A stretch of DNA of 64,000 nt from Psychrosphaera saromensis (GTDB taxonomy: Bacteria; Pseudomonadota; Gammaproteobacteria; Enterobacterales; Alteromonadaceae): contig NZ_MSCH01000003.1 in NCBI RefSeq assembly GCF_002954545.1, forward strand, positions 1,018,824 through 1,082,823, given 5' to 3'. Below are positions 29,180 through 35,774 of this stretch, piece by piece. The notes below the pieces were generated by a model. The model ran no database searches and had not been told where the DNA came from. It saw nothing but the letters and a program-made list of their open reading frames with translations. Position numbers and translations under genes: made by a program. Within the stretch, counting starts at the first letter, position 1. Each line of letters opens with the position of its first letter.

Positions 29180-29220
29180 AAGTTAAAAGTTAAAAGTTAA
29201 AAGTTAAAAGTTAAAAGTTA
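29161..29220 (+). repeat. 7-bp tandem array GTTAAAA x 8.5
   Basis: Eight perfect GTTAAAA units and a partial ninth. The array begins inside sodX and supplies its last codons and stop. Because three units make 21 bases and each contains the stop in one frame, expansion or contraction would leave the SodX end unchanged. Confidence 0.93.
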
Positions 29221-29225
29221 TAGAA

Positions 29226-29256
29226 AGCCTATTAGTCCAAGCTAATGGGCTTTTTT
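29226..29256 (+). terminator. Terminator of the Ni-SOD operon
   Basis: AAGCCTATTAG and CTAATGGGCTT pair (one G-T) around a short loop, followed by six T residues. It directly follows the tandem array. Confidence 0.88.
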
Positions 29257-29460
29257 GTTTATTAGCATAGTGGTCATTTACCCAATAGCTTATCTAGGGT
29301 CTTATCGACGATTTTAATTATGAGACCCATATTAAATCATTCACATAAGAGTTCACATTACGCGTCATCAGAGCAGGTGTATTTTTGCCTGAAAGATAAT
29401 TTCATATAACGTGGTCTCTTTAATCACTTATCCATTCTCTATTAATAATACGAGTACGTT

Positions 29461-29925
29461 ATGTTGAAAATATATTTCATTATCTTAGTTAGCTTATGTA
29501 GCATCAATCACGCAAACGCAGTAGGTAACATGCTAACCAAAGGATTTAATCATGTTGGTTTAACCGTAAGTGACTTAACCGCCAGTAGTGAGTTTTTTAT
29601 TAAAACCTTAGGTTGGAAAAAAGTCGGTGAAGATACTAATTACCCAGCTGTATTTGTTAGTGACGGTGCAATGTTATTAACGCTGTGGCAAACAAGTGAC
29701 GCTAAAACAACGGTTAAATTCAGTCGTAAAAATAATGTTGGTTTACACCATTTAGCATTTAGTGCGGCAAGCTTTGAGGCATTAGATGAGATCTACCACC
29801 GAGTTAAAGGTGTAAAAGGCGTGGTTGTCGAGTTTGCACCTGAACTGGCTTATGGTGGTCCTGCAAAACACATGATGATAAGAGAGCCTAGCGGCAACCG
29901 ATTAGAGTTCATGTTTAGACCATAA
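29461..29925 (+). CDS. Exported VOC-fold (glyoxalase-like) protein
   Basis: A 154-residue VOC-superfamily protein with an N-terminal signal peptide (residues 1-20, ending ANA), so probably periplasmic. Metal-ligand positions are visible: FNHVGLTV (His), GLHHLAFS (His) and PSGNRLEFMF (Glu). These match a glyoxalase/dioxygenase-like site, but the substrate is unknown and an exported VOC protein is less usual. It has its own short leader after the Ni-SOD terminator and its own terminator at 29963. Confidence 0.8.
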   Translation: MLKIYFIILVSLCSINHANAVGNMLTKGFNHVGLTVSDLTASSEFFIKTLGWKKVGEDTNYPAVFVSDGAMLLTLWQTSDAKTTVKFSRKNNVGLHHLAFSAASFEALDEIYHRVKGVKGVVVEFAPELAYGGPAKHMMIREPSGNRLEFMFRP

Positions 29926-29962
29926 GTTGTAAGTTAAAACTATTTAAATCAGATGTTCATAT

Positions 29963-29998
29963 AAGTCTATTAATACCAATTAATGGGCTTTATTTTTT
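29963..29998 (+). terminator. Terminator after the VOC gene
   Basis: A 12-bp stem (AAGTCTATTAAT with ATTAATGGGCTT, three G-T pairs) closes on ACCA and is followed by TATTTTTT. It resembles the terminator at 29226. Confidence 0.8.
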
Positions 29999-30097
29999 CA
30001 GCCTTAGGTTACTGGGATAACCATTAAATAATGCCAGTTTTTTAATTATCACTAACTAAATCCTCTCTCTTAAAAAACCAAAAACCTTCATTAATCA

Positions 30098-30280
30098 CAA
30101 AAAAAACACAAAAAAGTAACTTACTAGATTTTTACACATTCTTTGCAGCGTGTATTTTTACAGTGATATCACGTTAAATAAAATCGTAGTGACCCAAAGT
30201 TACAACGAACTTAATTTATCCTTTCGCACATCATGTCATTTTTGCCTGAGCTGTTAGGTGAAATAAAGAGTGTTAGAGAT
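30098..30280 (+). pseudogene. Relic of the VTC-gene promoter and an internal piece
   Basis: Segment 30098-30175 resembles 32768-32845, the region upstream of the VTC gene, including TTTACAC-N4-TTTGCA. Segment 30232-30278 reads MSFLPELLGEIKSVRD then stop, against MSFLPELLGELKSMYRVLD inside the VTC gene (33156-33212 region). The intervening gene start is missing. It is a degraded partial duplication, and no functional ORF remains. The remainder of 30003-30319 holds nothing recognised. Confidence 0.72.
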
Positions 30281-30319
30281 TAAAATAAGATAAACAAGCG
30301 CTTATTAAATTTTGTGTTT

Positions 30320-31150
30320 TTAAGACTTAAATTCAGCTGATATCGCAGAGTAAAATTTTGCTAGAGGCGTAAGAAATAAAGCGGTAATAAAAAATAGAAC
30401 CGACAAGAATAAAGCGGTAACTGGAATTATTGCTCCAAAACCACTAAATCTATCATAGCTTGCCTGTGTGGAGGTACCCCAATAATAAAATGCACCAAAT
30501 ATTAGGCTGATTATAAACAGGGTAAAAGATATTACCTTAACCGTCTGCATATTAGGCTTGGGTTTAGCTGTTGGCTTATTAGTGGTTTTAGTTGTTAATT
30601 CAGTAGCTAGTTCAGTAGTGAGTTTAGCAGCAAAGTCACCTTTTTTATCTGATTCAACTTTGGCTGATATAACAGAGGTGATTTTTTTAACAATTAACAC
30701 AAGTAATAAAAGCAAAGATAAAGGAAAAAGAAGATAGGATATCATTACAGCTGCAATGGCGAACCCTTCAAATTTATGTTCAATTACGCCCCAAGTGCCA
30801 ATTACAGAAAACCCTATACTTATAATTAGCATGCTAAAACATACGCTCTTAATTGATTTCATTTTATTGCGTGATTTATCTGTGGTTGTGGACGTTAAGT
30901 TTTTTTTCTGAGCAATAGCCTTAATTGGCTCTATTTTATTGCTTGGTTTATTTGAGGTTGTGTATGTTAAATCTTTTTTCTGTTCAGACGTAAATTTAGC
31001 GGATAGCAGAAAAGTAATTTTTGCTATAACTAAAAAAAGAAAAGAGGTGGGAATAAGAAAAAACGACGCGATGAGGCCCCAATCACCGACTATGGCAAAC
31101 CCAATACCCGTTACTAGCATGAGCAAAAATATTATTGTAATGGCTTTCAT
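30320..31150 (-). CDS. Membrane protein made of three diverged two-helix modules
   Basis: A 276-residue protein. Three modules begin MKAITIIFLLMLVTGIGFAI (residue 1), MKSIKSVCFSMLIISIGFSV (97) and MQTVKVISFTLFIISLIFGA (201). Each has helix, WG, a loop, a second helix, and ends near SAK or SAE. The linkers are Lys/Thr-rich; the first contains a second small duplication (QKKDLT ... QKKNLT, residues 57-96). The module matches the 75-residue protein at 27339. No family is recognised. The gene stands alone, divergent from yjjX. Confidence 0.65.
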   Translation of the reverse strand: MKAITIIFLLMLVTGIGFAIVGDWGLIASFFLIPTSFLFLVIAKITFLLSAKFTSEQKKDLTYTTSNKPSNKIEPIKAIAQKKNLTSTTTDKSRNKMKSIKSVCFSMLIISIGFSVIGTWGVIEHKFEGFAIAAVMISYLLFPLSLLLLLVLIVKKITSVISAKVESDKKGDFAAKLTTELATELTTKTTNKPTAKPKPNMQTVKVISFTLFIISLIFGAFYYWGTSTQASYDRFSGFGAIIPVTALFLSVLFFITALFLTPLAKFYSAISAEFKS

Positions 31151-31303
31151 TAAATATGCTCATTGTAATATTGTGAAATACATCCCACTACTGTAAAACA
31201 TTTGCTTTTATCATTAAAGGTTTCAATTTTTAAGTTTAGTTTTGAACCGGTTCATGTAAAGCTTACCGCTTTTGTATATTTGACTTTTATGAGGTACATA
31301 ATA

Positions 31304-31864
31304 ATGGCTGAGATTATTCATCTTTGTGTGGGTTCTACCAATCCTGTTAAAGTTAACGCAGCAAAAAAAGCCTTCGCTTGTGTGTTCCCTAACCATGTTA
31401 TTAATTGTACAGAAATGAAAGCACTCTCTGGTGTTGCAGAGCAACCTATGACAGAAGCAGAAACGCGTTTAGGCGCGCAAAACCGTGTTCGTTATTGTTT
31501 CGATAACGCCAGCAAGGCGAATGTTAATGACAAGGGAATGGATTACTGGGTTGCTATGGAAGGAGGTGTGGATAAATTTAATGAAGGGGCTGCCAGTTTT
31601 TCTTATGTTGCGGTACTTACTAAAGATGGTGATTTGTTTACCGGAAGATCGGCAAACCTTCCTTTACCCAGAAAAATCTTTAAACGCTTGCAGCAAGGTG
31701 AAGAGTTGGGGCCTGTCATGGATGAGATTTTTAATACTTCTAACATTAGACAAAAAGGTGGCGCTATTGGTTTATTGACAAATCATGCAGCCACAAGAGA
31801 AAGTGTATATACCCAAGCTTTGATCCTAGCACTTGCTCCTGCTTTGCATCTACAACATTATTAG
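31304..31864 (+). CDS. yjjX: Inosine/xanthosine triphosphatase YjjX
   Basis: Hydrolyses ITP/XTP, removing deaminated or oxidised purine nucleotides. The 186-residue protein has the family start VGSTNPVKVNAAKKAF, then SGVAEQPMTEAETRLGAQNR, WVAMEGGVD and KGGAIGLLTN, all expected in YjjX. ATG 31304 is chosen with GAGG 9 bases upstream; the longer frame from 31202 has no ribosome site. It is followed 63 bases later by yjjG on the same strand, so nucleotide-cleaning functions are side by side. Confidence 0.93.
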   Translation: MAEIIHLCVGSTNPVKVNAAKKAFACVFPNHVINCTEMKALSGVAEQPMTEAETRLGAQNRVRYCFDNASKANVNDKGMDYWVAMEGGVDKFNEGAASFSYVAVLTKDGDLFTGRSANLPLPRKIFKRLQQGEELGPVMDEIFNTSNIRQKGGAIGLLTNHAATRESVYTQALILALAPALHLQHY

Positions 31865-31927
31865 CGCTAAAGTTAGCAACCGTTCTCTAATAAAGAGCGT
31901 TTTTTTAAATTAGGAAAAACGATATAC

Positions 31928-32617
31928 ATGAAATACCAATGGGTACTGTTTGATGCAGATGAAACCTTGTTTCATTTTGATATTTTATCAGGGCTAACTT
32001 GTATGTTTGCTCGTTACGGAGTTAACTTTATACAGTCTGATTTTGATGAATACCAAAGTGTTAATAAGCCACTTTGGGTGCAGTACCAAAATGGTGAAAT
32101 TAGCGCACAGCAATTACAAATAACTCGCTTTACGCTATGGGGCAATAAGCTCAATGTGCAACCTCAGGAATTGAATGAACAGTTTCTAGATGCCATGGCA
32201 GAAATATGTAAGCCTTTAGATGGTGCATTAGCTCTCGTTACTAACTTGCATAAACGTGGCGTTAAAATGGGTATTATTACTAACGGGTTTGCTCAATTAC
32301 AAGAAATACGTTTGCAGCGAACGGGTTTTAAACCTTATTTCTCTCCTGTGGTTATTTCTGAGCTGGTGGGAGTTGCAAAACCACATCCGGATATTTTCAC
32401 CTACGCATTAACAAATATGAATAACCCAGCTCCTGAACAAGTACTTATGGTTGGCGATACGTTGGAATCAGATATTTTAGGTGGCAATAATGCAGGTTTT
32501 GATACTTGCTGGTTAAATCATCACAACGTTTCAGACAGCAAGTCTACGAGTACAGCTATTAAACCGACATACCAAGTTACCTCATTAACTAAGTTGTTGG
32601 TGTTATTGGCAGAGTAA
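31928..32617 (+). CDS. yjjG: Pyrimidine 5'-nucleotidase YjjG (HAD family)
   Basis: A HAD phosphatase that dephosphorylates pyrimidine (including non-canonical) nucleotides. The 229-residue protein matches E. coli YjjG along its length: FDADETLFHFD (nucleophile Asp), DEYQSVNKPLWVQYQNGEI, GIITNGF, ISELVGVAKPHPDIF and MVGDTLESDILGG with the metal-binding aspartates. An alpha-helical cap lies between residues ~15 and 90. Confidence 0.93.
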   Translation: MKYQWVLFDADETLFHFDILSGLTCMFARYGVNFIQSDFDEYQSVNKPLWVQYQNGEISAQQLQITRFTLWGNKLNVQPQELNEQFLDAMAEICKPLDGALALVTNLHKRGVKMGIITNGFAQLQEIRLQRTGFKPYFSPVVISELVGVAKPHPDIFTYALTNMNNPAPEQVLMVGDTLESDILGGNNAGFDTCWLNHHNVSDSKSTSTAIKPTYQVTSLTKLLVLLAE

Positions 32618-32963
32618 TTACGCATGTCATTACTCTTGTTAATTGTTATCAGTAAGCTCTTAGCGGAACAATTTGTTTAAACGATTAGAAAGAAATTAAC
32701 ATATAAAACCAAGTGCCTTTTCATAAATTACAACCAACTGAAAAGGCAAACTCCCCTTTGTGCCAGTAACAAAAAATACACAAAAACGTAACTTACTCAG
32801 TTTTTACACATTGTTTGCACTATGCATTTTTATATTCTTAATCACGAAACCAATTGTGCGGAAACTTAACCTGCAATTAGGCCTTTTATTTCAGCATCTT
32901 TCATTACGCTAGTTGTAAAATTGATGCTGTTTACCTTTATTGTTATTCGATACTGAGGCAACT
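32618..32963 (+). promoter_or_regulatory. Upstream region of the VTC operon with an 11-bp spaced direct repeat
   Basis: About 345 bases without a gene. TTTACAC (32803-32809) and TTTGCAC (32814-32820) form a direct repeat with an 11-base period, the spacing typical of OmpR/PhoB-type regulators bound as tandem dimers. The same pair occurs in the relic at 30131-30148. Nothing else is recognised. Confidence 0.45.
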
Positions 32964-33842
32964 ATGGCTGCTCAATTACAACCTTTGGAAAATGATCAAT
33001 TTCCAGTAAATGATCTACAACTGGTTAATCCAAAAGAAGACGAGCTATTCGAAGGTACGGACTATGTGGGTAACTTACTGGCAAGCTTTGACAGCTATCA
33101 GTTAACTGATTTAAGTAATGCCAATTTAATGAACCGAGTAGACAGTAAGTTTATTCTACCTATGTCATTTTTACCTGAGCTGTTAGGTGAACTAAAGAGC
33201 ATGTATCGAGTGTTAGATATTGCTGGGAAACGATGCTTTTCTTATTACAATCAATATCTTGATACTCCAGCAATGGACCTGTATCAAGCCCATCATAATG
33301 GCAAGTTAAATCGTTATAAAGTACGTCGTCGCTGTTATGTCGATACTGCTACTGAATATTTGGAAGTGAAGTTAAAAAACAATCAGAAACGAACGGTGAA
33401 AACCCGAATAAAATTATCGACTGATAAAAATAACGATGCCGATTGTTTAGAGTTTCTTGCGCAAGAGATGCATGGTAAATATGCCGATTTGCATGTAATT
33501 CAACAAGGTGGCTACAAGAGAATGGCATTTGCCAATGAAGAAAAAGCCGAGCGCTTAACGCTTGATTTTGATCTTTGGTACAACAGCAAAGACAGCGATA
33601 ACCAAGTTAAGTTACCCGGCTTTTTTATTGCAGAGTTAAAGCAAAGTAAAATTTCAAAAAGCTCACCGTTTTATCAATTGATGAGCAAGCACCACATATT
33701 TCCTACCTCCTTTAGTAAGTATTGTATTGGCTGCGCTTTGCTGTATCCCAATCAAATAAAAGTTAACCAATTTAAATCCGTACTATCTCGAATTAAACAG
33801 CTACATCGCTGTGAACCTTTATTACCTGCAGAGAGCAATTAA
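32964..33842 (+). CDS. VTC-domain protein (polyphosphate polymerase-like)
   Basis: A 292-residue protein with a VTC domain, the tunnel fold of eukaryotic polyphosphate polymerase Vtc4. Visible are NRVDSKFILP (domain start), SYYNQYLDTPAMDLY, NRYKVRRRCYVDT with clustered basic residues, YLEVKLKNNQKRTVKTRI, and FIAELKQSK near the end. Such basic and acidic tunnel residues bind phosphate chain and metal. ATG 32964 has GAGG 6 bases before it; an upstream TTG frame is less likely. It forms an operon with the DUF4956 gene (1-base gap) and a porin. Confidence 0.85.
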   Translation: MAAQLQPLENDQFPVNDLQLVNPKEDELFEGTDYVGNLLASFDSYQLTDLSNANLMNRVDSKFILPMSFLPELLGELKSMYRVLDIAGKRCFSYYNQYLDTPAMDLYQAHHNGKLNRYKVRRRCYVDTATEYLEVKLKNNQKRTVKTRIKLSTDKNNDADCLEFLAQEMHGKYADLHVIQQGGYKRMAFANEEKAERLTLDFDLWYNSKDSDNQVKLPGFFIAELKQSKISKSSPFYQLMSKHHIFPTSFSKYCIGCALLYPNQIKVNQFKSVLSRIKQLHRCEPLLPAESN

Positions 33843-33843
33843 C

Positions 33844-34470
33844 ATGACAGAATTAGATTTCGCCTTTATTACCCGTTTTTTAGTAAACATACTTTCGTTA
33901 GCCACATTATGTTACGCGTGTTATTTCCGTGTGAGTAAAAACTCTGTGGTTGCAGGGTCATTTATTTTGTTCGGTGTAGGTGTGTTTATTATCACTTACT
34001 TACTTCATGGCGTTGATATGTCAATGGAGTTTGCCTTTGGTTTGTTTGCTGTTTTTACTATGTTGAGATACAGGACTGAGTCTATTTCAATTAAAGAAAT
34101 GACTTATTTGTTCCTTGTGACTGCAATTTCATTACTGACTTCTGTTGGTCAAATGAGCTTATTAGATTTGGCGACGTTAAACGGTTCAATTTGCATTTTA
34201 GCCTTTGTTATCGACTCGAGCATATTTGTAAAACGTTATGAAATGCAAAGTGTGTGTTACGAGCGAATTGAAAATATAACGCCACAAAACAGAGGCAAGC
34301 TGATTGCTGATTTGAAGCTAAGAACTGGTTTGAATGTGATTGCGGTGGAAATAGAACACATCGACTTTTTAAGAGATACCGCTCAACTACGAGTGAGTTA
34401 CATACCTGAAAGTATTAAGCAAAAAGAAGCTGTGACTCAAAGTGAACAGAGCCTAACTAAGGTGATTTAA
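33844..34470 (+). CDS. DUF4956 membrane protein
   Basis: A 208-residue protein with about four N-terminal hydrophobic helices (residues ~5-130), including FGLFAVFTMLRYRTESISIKEMTYLF, which I associate with DUF4956. A soluble C-terminal part containing RTGLNVIAVEIEHIDFLRDTAQLRVSYI follows. DUF4956 proteins commonly neighbour VTC-domain genes, which suggests a membrane partner for polyphosphate or phosphate handling. It starts 1 base after the VTC stop; an in-frame GTG at 33811 inside the VTC gene is rejected. The next gene follows at 1 base. Confidence 0.8.
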   Translation: MTELDFAFITRFLVNILSLATLCYACYFRVSKNSVVAGSFILFGVGVFIITYLLHGVDMSMEFAFGLFAVFTMLRYRTESISIKEMTYLFLVTAISLLTSVGQMSLLDLATLNGSICILAFVIDSSIFVKRYEMQSVCYERIENITPQNRGKLIADLKLRTGLNVIAVEIEHIDFLRDTAQLRVSYIPESIKQKEAVTQSEQSLTKVI

Positions 34471-34471
34471 T

Positions 34472-35593
34472 ATGACTGTTAATGTGAATAAAAACATAAA
34501 TAAAAGATATGGTTTTACGTCAGTATTAATTTCCCTGCTTTGTCTTAGTGTCAGTGGAGTCAGCATTGCCAAAAAAAATGACATATTTGATTTAAGCGGT
34601 TATGTGATGTTTGATTACGACCGCTTTGACGCCTCTTTATTGGAAGATGGCACTGAGTCGTCAAGTTTGGTTGAAATTCGCCGTGCGAGATTAAGTTTAA
34701 AGTCGGACATTAATGACCTTTGGGAAGGTAAATTCCAAGTTGATGTAGCTGATGGCGACATAGATATTAAAGATGCTTACCTGGAATATAAAGGCTGGTC
34801 ATTTGCCGACTTAACGGTTGGGCAGCAAAAAGAGAATTTTGGTTTAGAAAAGCTAACCAGCTCGCGTAACTTATTAATGATTGAGCGCTCAATGGTCACT
34901 GAAGCTTTCGCTCCAGGACGCAGCCTTGGTGTGAGTTTATCTGGTGAATTACCTTCAGTTTATTGGCAACTTGGCTATTATGCGCCGGACTATGCGACGG
35001 ACTCTGAAGAGGCAAGCTCGGCGGTAACGGGGCGGATTGCTTGGGTTCCATGGCAGGAAAATGACAATTTATTACATTTAGGTTTTGCATTTAGTGAACG
35101 TGAATATGATGGTGAGCAATTTAGAATTAATGAACGACTAGAAGTTAATCAGGCAGACTCGCTACTGGAAGGTAAAAAGATAGATGCTGATAATGTGTCA
35201 TTACAAGGTTTAGAAATTTTATGGGTACAAGATAGATTTACCTTAATGAGTGAATGGCAACAAGCGTCGGTATCCAGTATTGAACAAGAGGATTATGACT
35301 ACGAAGGTGGTTACGTTCAGTTTGGTTATCAACTATCTGGTGGTTTCCGTAAATATAAAAATGGTAAGTTAAGTAAAGTTTCTGATCAGGGTTGGGAGTT
35401 AACTGGCCGTTATAGCGAGTTTTCATTGATAGAAGAAAATGAAGATGCCGAAACCTATACCATTGGCCTTAATTACACCTTGAATAAAAACGTTAAATTC
35501 ATGGGCGATTATATTAAAGCTGAGCATTTTGAAGCCGGTACGAGTGTTAGTTCTGGCAATGCAATTTCATTTCGAGTGCAATATTCGTTTTAA
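34472..35593 (+). CDS. Phosphate-selective porin (OprO/OprP) family protein
   Basis: A 373-residue outer-membrane protein with an N-terminal signal (to about residue 33, SIA). EIRRARLSLKSDINDLWEGKFQVDVADGDIDIKDAYLEYKGW and TVGQQKENFGLEKLTSSRN are the family hallmark; the last residues RVQYSF are a barrel terminus. Family members pass phosphate or polyphosphate anions. Cotranscription with VTC and DUF4956 genes suggests an anion/phosphate theme. The actual substrate is not shown. Confidence 0.82.
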   Translation: MTVNVNKNINKRYGFTSVLISLLCLSVSGVSIAKKNDIFDLSGYVMFDYDRFDASLLEDGTESSSLVEIRRARLSLKSDINDLWEGKFQVDVADGDIDIKDAYLEYKGWSFADLTVGQQKENFGLEKLTSSRNLLMIERSMVTEAFAPGRSLGVSLSGELPSVYWQLGYYAPDYATDSEEASSAVTGRIAWVPWQENDNLLHLGFAFSEREYDGEQFRINERLEVNQADSLLEGKKIDADNVSLQGLEILWVQDRFTLMSEWQQASVSSIEQEDYDYEGGYVQFGYQLSGGFRKYKNGKLSKVSDQGWELTGRYSEFSLIEENEDAETYTIGLNYTLNKNVKFMGDYIKAEHFEAGTSVSSGNAISFRVQYSF

Positions 35594-35614
35594 TTGAAAT
35601 TGAACAAAATATAA

Positions 35615-35645
35615 AAAAAGGTGGAGATATCCGCCTTTTTGGCTT
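35615..35645 (+). terminator. Terminator of the VTC operon
   Basis: AAAAAGGTGG and CCGCCTTTTT (one T-G pair) around AGATAT, followed by more T residues. It lies about 20 bases after the porin stop. Confidence 0.85.
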
Positions 35646-35774
35646 TTTATGCTGCATAATTCAACCTGATTTAGGTAAAAACCCTTTTAATTTACTTTAA
35701 AACGCCGTGACACTTGCATGGTGATTTTGCTCGGAGTAGATTAGCCTCATAATAATTATAAAAAGTATACGGAC

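Noticed and set aside
31869-31905. Terminator between yjjX and yjjG
   Set aside because: CTCT/AGAG is the only clear pairing before the T-run; outer bases do not pair well enough to call it.
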